Assembly: GCA_043781855.1 (NCBI GenBank)
Contig: JAYWBB010000112.1
Coordinates: forward strand, 1 to 64,000
Length of the DNA: 64,000 nt
Source of the DNA: Nevskia sp043781855
GTDB lineage: Bacteria > Pseudomonadota > Gammaproteobacteria > Nevskiales > Nevskiaceae
Direction of reading: 5' to 3'
Below, piece by piece: positions 23,884 through 33,800 of this stretch (position 1 is the first letter of the stretch; each line of letters starts with the position of its first letter). The position numbers and the translations under genes were made by a program. The notes under the pieces were generated by a model that had not been told where the DNA came from, did no database searches, and worked only from the letters and a program-made list of their open reading frames with translations.

Positions 23884-25725
23884 ATGAACGCCCAGCCGAA
23901 ACCCGCATCGCATCCCCTCGCCGGCACTTTGATGAGCGGCGCCGACATGATCGTCCAGGTTCTGGCCGATGAGGGTGTCGATGTCGTCTTCGGTTATTCC
24001 GGCGGCGCGATCCTGCCGACCTACGACGCAATTTTCCGCTTCAACGAGTTGCACCGCCGCTGCGACGGCAGCGAGCTGATGCCGCTGATCGTCCCGGCCA
24101 ACGAACAGGGCGCCGGTTTCATGGCCGCCGGCTATGCCCGCTCCAGCGGGCGGGTTGGCGTGGCGCTCGTGACTTCCGGTCCGGGCGCCACGAACACCGT
24201 CACACCGGTACGCGACTCGATGGCGGATTCCACACCGATCGTCGTCATCTGCGGACAGGTGCCGACCAGCGCGATGGGCACCGATGCCTTTCAGGAAGCG
24301 CCGATCAGCAACATCATGGGCGCCTGCGCCAAGCATGTGCTCCTGGTCACCGACCCGACCAAGCTCGAAGCCACCGTGCGCACCGCGTTCGAGATCGCGC
24401 GCACCGGGCGCCCCGGCCCGGTCGTCATCGACGTGCCGAAGGACGTGCAGAACTGGCAGGGCGTGTTTTCGGGTAGCGGCAGCTTGCCGGTGCCGGGCTA
24501 TCGCGCGCGGCTCAAAGCGTCAGACGAGAGTCGTCTCGACGATGCCGCCTGCGCGAAATTTTTCGATCTGCTGAAACAGGCCAGGCGCCCGCTGCTCTAC
24601 ATCGGCGGCGGCGTGATCCACGCCGACGCCTCGGCCGTAATGCGCGCGTTCGCGTCTGCCTACAGGATTCCGGGCGTGATGACGCTGATGGGCCTCGGCG
24701 CCTACGACACGACCGAGCCGCTGTCGCTGCACATGCTGGGCATGCACGGCACTGCCTACGCGAACTACGCGACCGACGACTGCGACTTCCTGATCGCCGT
24801 CGGCAGCCGCTTCGACGACCGCGTCGCCGGCGTGCCGTCGAAGTTCGCGCGCGGGGCGAAGTACATCGCGCACCTCGATGTCGACGCCTCCGAGATCAAC
24901 AAGGTCAAGCGCGTGCACTGGTCGCATGTCGGCAACCTGCGCACCGCACTCAGCCAGTTGCTGGCGTACGCGCAATCGCAGTCGTTCAAGCCGGACTACG
25001 CCGACTGGCACAAGCACCTCGCGGCGCTGAAGATCAAGCACGCGATGAACTATGACCGCAAGGCCGCGGCCATCCAGCCGTATGCCGTCATCGAAGAGAT
25101 CAACAAGCACACCAAGGGCGACGCGATCATCGCCACAGGTGTCGGCCAGCACCAGATGTGGGCCGCACAATATTTTGACTTCAAAGAGCCGCGGCTGTGG
25201 CTCACATCCGGCTCGATGGGCACGATGGGTTTCGGCCTTCCGGCCGCCATCGGCGCGCAGTTCGCGAACCCGGGCAAGACCGTCATCGACATCGACGGCG
25301 ACGCCAGCATCCGCATGAACATCGGCGAGATGGAGACGGTCACCAACTACGGCCTGCCGATCAAGGTCGTCGTGCTCAACAACCAGGGCGACGGCATGGT
25401 CCGTCAGTGGCAAAAACTTTTCCACAAAAGCCGCTTCTCGGGCAGTGACAAGACGCTGCACAAGAAGGACTTCGTCAAGGCCGCGCAGGCCGACGGCTTC
25501 GAATACGCTGTGCAGCTCAAGAACCCCGCCGACCTGCCGCGCGTGATCAGGGAATTCATCGATTTCAAGGGCCCGGCCTTCCTCGAAGTGGTCATCGACC
25601 GCGATGCCGGCGTCTACCCGATGGTCGGCCCCGGCATGAGCTATGTCGAGATGATCACTGGCGACTGGATCGTCTCGCGCGAGCCACCGAGAGCGGTCGA
25701 CGTCAGCAAGACCGAGTTGTTTTGA
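23884..25725 (+). CDS. ilvB: Acetolactate synthase large (catalytic) subunit
   Basis: This thiamine-diphosphate enzyme condenses pyruvate with pyruvate or 2-ketobutyrate in branched-chain amino acid synthesis. The 613-residue protein has the catalytic glutamate region IVPANEQGAGFMAAGYARS and SGPGATNTVTPVRDSMADS in the N-terminal domain, a central FAD-type domain, and the ThDP/Mg motif GDASIRMNIGEMET followed by NNQGDGMVRQWQKLF. Family members are usually 560-600 residues; the extra length is mainly at the ends. It is divergent from ilvH-ilvC. A DUF815 ATPase starts 3 bases after its stop. Confidence 0.97.
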   Translation: MNAQPKPASHPLAGTLMSGADMIVQVLADEGVDVVFGYSGGAILPTYDAIFRFNELHRRCDGSELMPLIVPANEQGAGFMAAGYARSSGRVGVALVTSGPGATNTVTPVRDSMADSTPIVVICGQVPTSAMGTDAFQEAPISNIMGACAKHVLLVTDPTKLEATVRTAFEIARTGRPGPVVIDVPKDVQNWQGVFSGSGSLPVPGYRARLKASDESRLDDAACAKFFDLLKQARRPLLYIGGGVIHADASAVMRAFASAYRIPGVMTLMGLGAYDTTEPLSLHMLGMHGTAYANYATDDCDFLIAVGSRFDDRVAGVPSKFARGAKYIAHLDVDASEINKVKRVHWSHVGNLRTALSQLLAYAQSQSFKPDYADWHKHLAALKIKHAMNYDRKAAAIQPYAVIEEINKHTKGDAIIATGVGQHQMWAAQYFDFKEPRLWLTSGSMGTMGFGLPAAIGAQFANPGKTVIDIDGDASIRMNIGEMETVTNYGLPIKVVVLNNQGDGMVRQWQKLFHKSRFSGSDKTLHKKDFVKAAQADGFEYAVQLKNPADLPRVIREFIDFKGPAFLEVVIDRDAGVYPMVGPGMSYVEMITGDWIVSREPPRAVDVSKTELF

Positions 25726-25728
25726 GCG

Positions 25729-26505
25729 ATGCGCGACGACGCGCTTGCCTGGCGCTGGCGCAATGGCAGCTTGCAGGCCATCGCGTTTCCGTCGGCGGTG
25801 CGGCTCGATGACCTGCTCGGCATCGAGCGACAGAAAGCCGCCGCCGCGCAGAACACGCGGCAATTCGTCGAAGGCCGGCCAGCGAACCACGTGCTCCTGA
25901 CCGGCTCGCGCGGCACCGGCAAGTCCTCGCTGGTGAAAGCCTTGCTGACCGAATTCTCGCCGCAGCGTTTGCGGCTGGTCGAGGTTCATCCGCATGATCT
26001 CGTCGATCTGCCGGATGTCGTCGCGCCCTTGCGTGGAAGGCCCGAACGCTACCTGCTCTATGTCGACGATTTCTCCGTCGGCGTGAACGATCCAGCACTC
26101 GCCGCGCTTAAGGCCGCGCTCGATGGCGGGGTCGAGGAGCCGCCCGAAAACGTACTGATCTACGCGACCAGCAACCGCCGACATCTGATGCCGGAACTGA
26201 AACGCGAGAACGAGGAATATCGCTGGGATGGCGGCGAACTGCATCCCGGGGAAACGACCGAGGAGAAGATCGCACTGTCCGAGCGCTTCGGTCTCTGGCT
26301 GAGTTTTCCGCCCTTCGATCAGGCGCAGTATCTCGACGCCGCGCGCCTGCATCTCGCGCGTCTCGGTTGCCAGGAGTGGAACCAGGAAGTGGAAAAATCG
26401 GCACTGCGCTGGGCACTCAATCGCGCCTCCCGCTCCGGCCGCGTGGCGCAGCAGTTCGCGCGCGACCATGCCGGACGCCTGGGCCCGACCACCGGCCCGG
26501 CTTGA
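25729..26505 (+). CDS. DUF815-family AAA+ ATPase
   Basis: This 258-residue protein has the Walker A motif GSRGTGKSS near residue 60, a Walker B-like LLYVDDFS near residue 105 and a sensor-1-like IYATSNRRHLMPE, the diagnostic motif set of DUF815. Its C-terminal lid helices include the SGRVAQQFARDH segment. Proteins of this family are AAA+ ATPases of unclear role. The gene starts 3 bases after ilvB and is probably read from the same transcript, though no functional link to branched-chain amino acids is known. Confidence 0.88.
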   Translation: MRDDALAWRWRNGSLQAIAFPSAVRLDDLLGIERQKAAAAQNTRQFVEGRPANHVLLTGSRGTGKSSLVKALLTEFSPQRLRLVEVHPHDLVDLPDVVAPLRGRPERYLLYVDDFSVGVNDPALAALKAALDGGVEEPPENVLIYATSNRRHLMPELKRENEEYRWDGGELHPGETTEEKIALSERFGLWLSFPPFDQAQYLDAARLHLARLGCQEWNQEVEKSALRWALNRASRSGRVAQQFARDHAGRLGPTTGPA

Positions 26506-26626
26506 GTCGCGAGGCCGTTCAGCCTGCGCTCAGCCGGGCGCTGCCAACCTTCCTCTCGACGCCTCGTCGTTGCAACGGCGACACGAGAACACACAGCGTC
26601 GCCTTCATCACCCGAGGAGACTAGAC

Positions 26627-27220
26627 ATGATGATTCGTAAAACCGCACTGGCGCTGATCCTGGCCACGACGTTCGCGGCACCGGCTTTCGCGCAGAGCAA
26701 TGCCGCCACCGACACGCAACGCGATGTCAATCAGCAGCAGCGCATCGAGCAGGGTCTGAAATCCGGACAGCTGAATACCAAGGAAGCGGGTCAGCTTGAG
26801 CGGCAGCAGCAGCAGATCGACCGCGTGGAAGCCCGCGATCTCAAAGACGGCTCGATCAACGCCAAGGAGCAGGCGCGATTGAATACCCTGCAAAACCACG
26901 CGAGCGAGCAGATCAAGGACGACAAGCACAATGCGATCAAGGGCAATCCGGAATCGGCATCGAGCGAGCGACTGCAGAACGACGTTCAGCGCAACGTCAA
27001 TCAGCAGCAGCGCATTGAGCAGGGCGTGAAATCGGGCGAGTTGGCGCCGCGCGAAACCGGCAAGCTGGAGCATGGCCAGGCGCATGACAGTCGTCTGGAA
27101 GCCCGCGCCGCGGCCGATGGCCACGTGGGCGCACGCGAGCAGGCCCGCATTGCGCGTTCCGAGACGGTTCAGAGCGAGCGCATCCACGCGAAAAAACATA
27201 ACCGGCGCGAGCGCAACTAG
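26627..27220 (+). CDS. Secreted protein with two tandem 55-residue repeats
   Basis: The family is not named with confidence. The 197-residue protein starts at ATG 26627, preceded by GAGGAGA at ideal spacing, and has a clear signal peptide (LALILATTFAAPAFAQS). The mature part consists of two copies of one Gln/Arg/Glu-rich helical unit. The first begins VNQQQRIEQGLKSGQLNTKE and the second VNQQQRIEQGVKSGELAPRE, each followed by a VEAR/LEAR segment and an AxEQARx segment. The sequence is highly charged, lacks Cys and is probably alpha-helical. A strong terminator follows, so it is separate from the cellulose genes downstream. Confidence 0.8.
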   Translation: MMIRKTALALILATTFAAPAFAQSNAATDTQRDVNQQQRIEQGLKSGQLNTKEAGQLERQQQQIDRVEARDLKDGSINAKEQARLNTLQNHASEQIKDDKHNAIKGNPESASSERLQNDVQRNVNQQQRIEQGVKSGELAPRETGKLEHGQAHDSRLEARAAADGHVGAREQARIARSETVQSERIHAKKHNRRERN

Positions 27221-27236
27221 GCGGTTCGCTGTCGCA

Positions 27237-27268
27237 GAAAAAGGGCCGCTACGCGCGGCCTTTTTTCT
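27237..27268. terminator. Bidirectional-looking intrinsic terminator
   Basis: GGCCGC-TACGC-GCGGCC flanked by AGAAAAAG on the left and TTTTTTCT on the right gives a GC stem extended by A-T pairs. It ends the transcript of the repeat protein 17 bases after its stop. Confidence 0.88.
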
Positions 27269-27343
27269 GTCCGCGCGGCGGCGTCCGCCCGAGCTGCGCG
27301 GGCGCAGCAAAGCAAAATGAGCCTGCCGAATAAGCGCACGCCT

Positions 27344-27373
27344 TTGTTTTCATGCGGCTTGCGCCGGTACACT
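27344..27373 (+). promoter_or_regulatory. Candidate promoter of bcsBZC
   Basis: TTGTTT (27344-27349), an 18-base spacer and TACACT (27368-27373) resemble a sigma-70 promoter about 70 bases before the bcsB start. The gap after the preceding terminator leaves room for an independent transcript here. Confidence 0.4.
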
Positions 27374-27441
27374 CCGCAGTTGTTGGTCCATCCGTCCACC
27401 GGTGTTGGCATCCGGCTCGCGCAACCAGGGAGCGTGTCGAC

Positions 27442-29673
27442 GTGCGATTGCTGATTCGCTTCGTTGCAGCATTTTTTTTTGCGGGCGCCAGCGCCCTCGC
27501 TGCGGCAGCAGCCACCAACCCGCCGGCTGCGGCCGCCGAAGCATCGACCTCACGCTTGATGACGCTGCCGTTCACGGACTTCGGCATCACCGGCAGTGCC
27601 CCCCTGCGCGGCGTCAAGAGCGAGATCAATCTGCCGTTCGGAACGCGCCTCGACGAGGTCGCGGTCAAGGCGACGCTGCACTTGCAGTACAGCTATTCGC
27701 CCTCGTTGCTCGCCGATCTTTCGCATCTCAAGATCGTGCTCAACGATCAGGTCGTCGAAACGATCCCGCTGCCGCGCGACGGCGCCGGTTCCGAGCAGAC
27801 GCGGGATGTCGCACTCGACCCGCGTTACTTCACCGACTACAACCACCTGCGCATCGAGCTGATCGCCCACTACACACTGGAGTGCGAGGACGCGCTGCAC
27901 TCGAGCCTCTGGGCGACAATCAGCGACCATAGCCGGCTCGAGATCCGGCTCAAGCCGCTGTCGATCGCGCCGGACTTGTCGCTGCTGCCCGAGCCGTTCT
28001 TCGACCCGCGCGATGGCCGCGCCCTGATCCTGCCGCTGCTGCTGCCGCCGAAGGCCGATACCGCGACGCTCGAAGCGGCCGGCATCATGAGTTCCTGGTT
28101 CGGCGCGCTGGCCGCCTACCGCGGCGCCACGTTCCCGGTCAGCGACGGCGCGCTGCCGGAGCGTGCCGCGCTGGTGTTCGCTGCCAACGGCGCACAGCCG
28201 GCCGGGTTGTCGCTGCCGAAGGTCGAAGGCCCGACGCTGTCGATCGTCGCCAATCCCCAGCACAAGGAAGTGCTGTACCTGGTGCTGCAGGGCCGCGACG
28301 GCTCCGATCTGCGCACGGCCGCGCAGGCGCTGGCGCTCGGCCAGGCGGTGCTGTCGGGCAAGGTGGCACGCGTCGACAGTGTTACGCTCGGAGCGCTGCG
28401 GCCGCCATACGACGCGCCGAACTGGCTGCCGAGCGAACGGCCGGTGAAGTTCTCGGAACTCGTCGAAACGCCGACGCAGTTACAGGTCGACGGCCACCAG
28501 CCCGGCGCCATCCGCGTCAACCTGCGACTGGCGCCGGACCTCCTGACCTGGAACCGGGCCGGCGTGCCAATCGATCTCAAATATCGCTACACGCCGCCGG
28601 CCTCACCCGATAACTCGACACTGACCTTCACCATCAACGAGCAACTGGTCCGTGCCTTTCGTCTCAAGGCCGACGGCCAGACGCGCGATCGTCTGCAACT
28701 GGTCGTGCCTTTGCTCGGCGACACTTTCGGTCCCAGCCGCGACCAGTTCGTGATCCCGGCGTTCCAGATCGGCGCCGACAACCAGATGCAGTTCCGCTTC
28801 GTGCTCGACTACCACAAGCCGGCGCTGTGCACGGACAGCGCGGCGGACTCGGTGCGCGCCGCGATCGATCCCGATTCCACGATCGACCTGTCCAGCTTCC
28901 CGCACTATGTGCGCATGCCCGACCTCGCGCTGTTCGCGAACGCAAGCTGGCCGTTCAGCAAATTCGCCGATCTCTCGGAAACCGCGATCGTGCTGCCCGA
29001 CGCACCGACGATGAACGAGCTCTCCGCCGCTTACGACCTGCTCGGCCGCATCGGCCGCCACACGGGCGCCCCGGCAACGCGGGTGCGCTTCGTCGGCGAA
29101 AGCGGCGTCGACGAGGTCAAGGACCGCAATCTGCTGATCGTCGGCGGCGGCCGCGCCGACGGCCTGCTGGCGCGCTGGGCGAAGTCGCTCGACCTGCACG
29201 TCAGCACGGACCAGCGCAGCCTCGGCCAGCTCGCGGTCGCACGCGCGCTGCCGACGGAGCTGCTCTACGGCGGACACCGACCGGGCTTCGACGGCGAAGT
29301 GGATTTCCGCACCGATGGGCCGCTCGCCGGCCTGCTTGGCTTTCAGTCGCCGCTGCGGGCGGGCCGGAGTGTCATCGCGCTGCTGGCCTCCTCGGACGAG
29401 GCGCGCGGCAAGCTGGCCGCCGCGCTGCGCAGCCCGGCGATCGTCAGCCAGCTGCGCGGCGATACCGCGATCATCCGCGGTGACGAAGTCGCGAGCTTCA
29501 CTTCGCAGCGCAGCTACTTCATCGGCCGACTGCCATGGCTGACGCAGATCTGGCTCTGGCTCGCCCGGCATCCGTGGCTCATCGTGCTGATGGGTATCGC
29601 CGCCGGGCTGCTGTTGGCGCTCTGGCTGTACTCGCGGCTGCGCAACGCGGCGATCCGTCGGCTCGACACTTGA
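27442..29673 (+). CDS. bcsB: Cellulose synthase periplasmic subunit BcsB
   Basis: BcsB is the periplasmic partner of BcsA and helps guide the nascent glucan. The 743-residue protein starts at GTG 27442 with a signal peptide (LLIRFVAAFFFAGASALAAA). It then has the alternating carbohydrate-binding and flavodoxin-like domains typical of BcsB (for example GAIRVNLRLAPDLLTWNRAG) and ends with the amphipathic and transmembrane anchor LIVLMGIAAGLLLALWLYS. AGGGAG upstream supports the GTG start; an upstream ATG is in frame but gives a poor leader. bcsZ follows with its start 2 bases after the stop. Unusually, bcsA is not upstream but on the opposite strand 6 kb away. Confidence 0.95.
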   Translation: MRLLIRFVAAFFFAGASALAAAAATNPPAAAAEASTSRLMTLPFTDFGITGSAPLRGVKSEINLPFGTRLDEVAVKATLHLQYSYSPSLLADLSHLKIVLNDQVVETIPLPRDGAGSEQTRDVALDPRYFTDYNHLRIELIAHYTLECEDALHSSLWATISDHSRLEIRLKPLSIAPDLSLLPEPFFDPRDGRALILPLLLPPKADTATLEAAGIMSSWFGALAAYRGATFPVSDGALPERAALVFAANGAQPAGLSLPKVEGPTLSIVANPQHKEVLYLVLQGRDGSDLRTAAQALALGQAVLSGKVARVDSVTLGALRPPYDAPNWLPSERPVKFSELVETPTQLQVDGHQPGAIRVNLRLAPDLLTWNRAGVPIDLKYRYTPPASPDNSTLTFTINEQLVRAFRLKADGQTRDRLQLVVPLLGDTFGPSRDQFVIPAFQIGADNQMQFRFVLDYHKPALCTDSAADSVRAAIDPDSTIDLSSFPHYVRMPDLALFANASWPFSKFADLSETAIVLPDAPTMNELSAAYDLLGRIGRHTGAPATRVRFVGESGVDEVKDRNLLIVGGGRADGLLARWAKSLDLHVSTDQRSLGQLAVARALPTELLYGGHRPGFDGEVDFRTDGPLAGLLGFQSPLRAGRSVIALLASSDEARGKLAAALRSPAIVSQLRGDTAIIRGDEVASFTSQRSYFIGRLPWLTQIWLWLARHPWLIVLMGIAAGLLLALWLYSRLRNAAIRRLDT

Positions 29674-29675
29674 TC

Positions 29676-30821
29676 GTGCCGGGCATCCGGGCGCAATCGC
29701 TGCCGGGCCTGGCGCTGGCCTTGCTGATGCAAGCCGGCATCGCTGGCGCGGCGGCCCCGCCGCCGGAAAAGCACTGGCCGCAGTTCGAGGCGTTCGTGCA
29801 GCGCTTCGTCAGCACTGAAGGTCGCGTAGTCGATCCGATCTCGGCACCGCGTTACACGACCTCCGAAGGCCAGGGCTACGCCTTGTTCTTCGCGCTGGTC
29901 GCCGACGATCGCGCGCTGTTCGAGCGCCTGCTGGTCTGGACCCGCGACAACCTCGCCGCTGGAGACTTCGCTGCGCATTTGCCGGCCTGGCAGTGGGGCC
30001 TGCGCAGCGATGGCAACTGGGGCGTGGCCGATGCGAACCCCGCCGCCGATGCCGACCTCTGGCTCGCCTACACGCTGCTCGAAGCCGGACGCATCTGGGA
30101 AGAGCGCCGCTACCGCGTGCTCGGCAAGCTGATCGCGCATCGTATCCTCGCCGAGGAGACCGCCGACCTGCCCGGTCTCGGCCGCACGATGCTGCCGGCA
30201 CCGACCGGCTTTCACCCGACGCCGGAACGCTGGCGCCTGAACCCGAGCTATGGGCCGGTGCCGCTGCTGCGCGGCCTGGTACTGGCCGACGAGACCAATG
30301 CCGACGCCTGGCGCGCACTTGCCGCCAGCGCGCAGGCGCTGATCACCGACAGCGCCAGCCAGGGCTACGCGCCGGACTGGACCTTGTTCGAGACCGGGCG
30401 CGGCTTTCTCGCCGACGCCGAAACCGGCGGCATTGGCAGCTACAACGCGATCCGCGTCTATCTCTGGGCCGGGCTCATGGCCAACGATGAATCACGCGCC
30501 GCGCAGCTTGCCGCACTCTCCGGTATGGCCGACCGCGTGCCGCCGCCGGAAGTAGTCGAGACGGTCACCGGCCGCGCTCGCGGCGAGGGGCCGAGCGGCT
30601 TCGCTGCCGCGCTGATCCCGTTCCAGCGCGCATTGCGTCACGAGTCGGCGGCAGCCACGCTGGCGGCGCGCGTCGCGGCAGCCGGCTGGCCGGTCGAAGG
30701 CTATTACGACTCGGTGCTGACCCTGTTCGCACAGGGCCACGAGGAGCGCCGCTACTGCTTCGACGCCGACGGTCGTCTGCATCATCTCCCGGAGCCGAGC
30801 GCATGCGCCCCGGAACATTGA
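29676..30821 (+). CDS. bcsZ: Periplasmic endo-1,4-beta-glucanase (GH8)
   Basis: BcsZ trims cellulose in the periplasm during secretion. The 381-residue protein has a signal peptide (LPGLALALLMQAGIAGAAA) and the GH8 catalytic acid in TTSEGQGYALFFALVADD. NWGVADANPAADADLWLAYT holds the conserved acidic substrate-binding residues. GTG 29676 is chosen because it directly precedes the signal peptide and lies 2 bases after bcsB; TTG 29670 is an alternative. It overlaps the bcsC start by 19 bases, so the three genes are one transcriptional unit. Confidence 0.94.
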   Translation: MPGIRAQSLPGLALALLMQAGIAGAAAPPPEKHWPQFEAFVQRFVSTEGRVVDPISAPRYTTSEGQGYALFFALVADDRALFERLLVWTRDNLAAGDFAAHLPAWQWGLRSDGNWGVADANPAADADLWLAYTLLEAGRIWEERRYRVLGKLIAHRILAEETADLPGLGRTMLPAPTGFHPTPERWRLNPSYGPVPLLRGLVLADETNADAWRALAASAQALITDSASQGYAPDWTLFETGRGFLADAETGGIGSYNAIRVYLWAGLMANDESRAAQLAALSGMADRVPPPEVVETVTGRARGEGPSGFAAALIPFQRALRHESAAATLAARVAAAGWPVEGYYDSVLTLFAQGHEERRYCFDADGRLHHLPEPSACAPEH

Positions 30822-33800
30822 TCGGCACATTGATCGGCGCGCTGCTGTTCGCCGCGACGCTCGCAGCCGCCGCGACGCCGGACGCCGAGACGCAGGCGCG
30901 CGCCGATGCCGAAACCTGGGAGGCGCTGGGCCGCGCCGATCTGGCGCAGCTGGCGCTGAACAAGATTCTGCTGACGCGGCCGGGCGATACCGGGCTGCTG
31001 TTCGAGATCGGCCAGCTGAATCTGCGGCTCAATCAGACCCGTGCGGCGCAGGCGATCCTGCAGCAGATGCAGGCGCTCGCGCCCGACGCGCCGCTAACGG
31101 CGCAGATGGCGCTCGCCTACCGCGCCGCCTCCAGCGACCGCCTGCGGCTCGCCGGCGTGCGCCGTCTGATCGAGCTGCACCGGGATCAGGAGGCCGTGGC
31201 CGAGCTGCGCAAGCTGTTTCCGCACGGCGCGCCCGACGGCGATCTCGGTGTCGAGTATTTCCGCGTCCTCTACGAGCTGCCGCGCGAGCGGGCCGCCGCG
31301 CGGGCCGGCCTCGCTGCGATTGCCGCGCGTTACCCGCACCAGCCGCGTTATCGCGTTGCCCTCGCCGACCTGCTGACGCGCGAAGGGACGACGCGTGCCG
31401 AAGGCCTGCGGCTGCTGCAACAGGCGTCAAGCGAGGCCGCCGAGCCTTCGCCGAGGGCGCTCGATGCCTGGCGTCGCGGCCTGCTGCGCGGATCGATCGA
31501 CGCCGCCAGCCGGGCGTCGGCGCGCGCCTACCTCGGACGCAAGCCGGACGATGCCGAGATCGTCGCCCGGCTGGAACATCGGCCCGCGCCGAGGGCGGCC
31601 ATTGCCGCGAGCCGACAGGCCGCGCCGCGCAGCGATCCGCTGGCCACGACGGTCAACGCGCTGCTGCTCGCGGGCCGGCAGGAGGAGGCGCTGCGGCGAC
31701 TCGATGCCGTACGCGCCGGCGTGACCGCCGACGATCCGGCCGCGCCGCTGCGTGCCGCCGCGCTGCGCGCCCGCGCCGCTGACGAGCAGGCGGCCGGTCG
31801 TGCGGTCGCCGCGCGCCGGACGCTCGCCGAAGCGCTCGCGCTCGCGCCTGCCGATCCCTGGCTGCGTCTCGAGCTGGTTGCCGCCCTGCGTGCGCAGGGT
31901 GAAGGCGCGGCAGCGCAACGGCTCGTCGACGAGGGCTTGCAGCGCACCGTCGCAGCGGCGCGACAGCCGGCGGCCGACGACACGCCAGAATCGCGACGCC
32001 TGCGCGCCGAGGCGCTCGGGCTTGCAGCCGACGCCGAGCAAACACGCGGCCGCAGCGGCGCGGCACTGGCCCTGATCGAGTCGGCGCAAACGCTGACGCC
32101 GGACGATCCGTGGCTGCGCTACCGCCTCGCACGGTTTTACGTGGCGCTCGGGGTGCCCGACGAGGCGCGCGCGCTGATGGCCGAGGGCAGCGCGCGGGCG
32201 CGCGGTCCCGGTGCCATCGAGTCGCACTACGCGCAGGCGCTGCTGCTGGCGAGCCTCGACGACCTCGTCGGCGCGCGTGCGGCGCTGGCCACGATCCCAG
32301 TACCCGAGCGCAGCGACGGTATGCGCTCGCTCGATCGTCGACTGACGATTGCCGCCGCGCGCAGCGAGGCCGACCGCTTGCGCGCGGCAGGCGACAGCGA
32401 AGGCGCGAGCGCCGCCCTCGCGGCCATCGAGGATCAGACACTCGATGACGCCGAGGCCGTGCGCAGTCTCGCGTCGGCCTGGCGCGGCCTCGAGCAACCG
32501 CAGCGCGGCCTCGCGCTGATCGCCCGCGCACAAAGCGCCGGGCTGAAGCCGACGCCGGAGCTGCGCGTGCTGCGCGCCGAACTGCTCGGCGAGACCGGCG
32601 ACGATGCCGCGCTCGCCTTCGCACTGATCGCCCTGGATGCCGATCCCGAATTGAGCGCGGCGCAGCGCCAGCGTGTCGCGGCGGTCGAGAGCCGGCGCGA
32701 GCTGTCGGCGATCGAGCGGCTGCGCAAAAGCGGCGACGATGCCGGCGCCCTCGCCCGGCTCGACGCGGCGCTGGCACGCACGCCGAACGACGCCGCGCTG
32801 CGCGATGCGCGCGCCGAATTACAACTCGACCATCACCGCTACGCCGCCGCGCTCGCTGACCTGCGCGCGGTCGTCGCCCGCTCGGACGAACCCTGGCGCG
32901 TCGCGCGCGCGAACGGCCGCATCGAGGATATCGAGGCGCGCCGCGACGGCTTCGTTGCGCTCGGCCCGAGCCTGCGCGACAAGCCGGGCTCGGCCGGCAG
33001 CTCGCGCTTCACCAATCTCGAAATTCCATTCGAGATCGACTATCCGCTCGGCTATGACCAGCACCTGTTCGCACATGTCGACCAGGTCAGCTCCAACGCC
33101 GGCACCTTGCCGGCGAACTACGACGACGCGGCGCTGTTCGGCCAGGTGCAGGCGCGCGGGCCGCAATCGCTCGCGCGCTTCCCGAACGGCGCGCGCCAGA
33201 GCGCCGACGGCACGGCCCTCGCGCTCGGCTATCGCACCGAGGCCTTGCGCGCCGATGTCGGCACGACGCCGGTGGGCTTTCCGGTCGTCGACATCGTCGG
33301 CGGTCTGCGTTTCGCCGAGCGCCTCGGCAGCCTCCACCTCACCGCCGATATCGCACGCCGACCCGTGACCAGCAGCGCGCTTGCCTACGCCGGCGCGGTC
33401 GATCCGGCCACCGGCCGCGTCTGGGGCGGCGTGCGCGACAACCGCGTGCAATTGCGCCTCGCCGAGTACGATCCGCATTTCTCGCTGAGCGGCAGTGTCG
33501 AGGCCGGTCTCGCCGCCGGCCGCAACGTGGCCGGCAATGCCCACATCCAGCTCGGCACAAGTGCGAACTGGCGCGTGTTCGAGCGGCCGACGCAGCGTGT
33601 CTTCGTCGGCCTTTCTGGCGCCTACTGGCACTTCGAGAAGAACCTCGAGGACTACACCTTCGGCCACGGCGGTTATTACAGCCCGCAGCAGTATTTCTCG
33701 CTCGGCCTGCCGCTGGAATGGAACGGCCGGCTTGGCCGCTGGACCTATACGCTGCGCGGCGCGCTGTCGGTGTCCTACAGCAAGATCGACGCGGCGCCGT

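Noticed and set aside
24520..26469. 649-codon minus-strand frame opposite ilvB and the DUF815 gene
   Set aside because: Antisense shadow of two well-supported genes, with biased Arg/His/Asp composition and no recognisable domain.
27268..27441. c-di-GMP riboswitch upstream of bcsB
   Set aside because: The leader is short and no GEMM-like core could be recognised.
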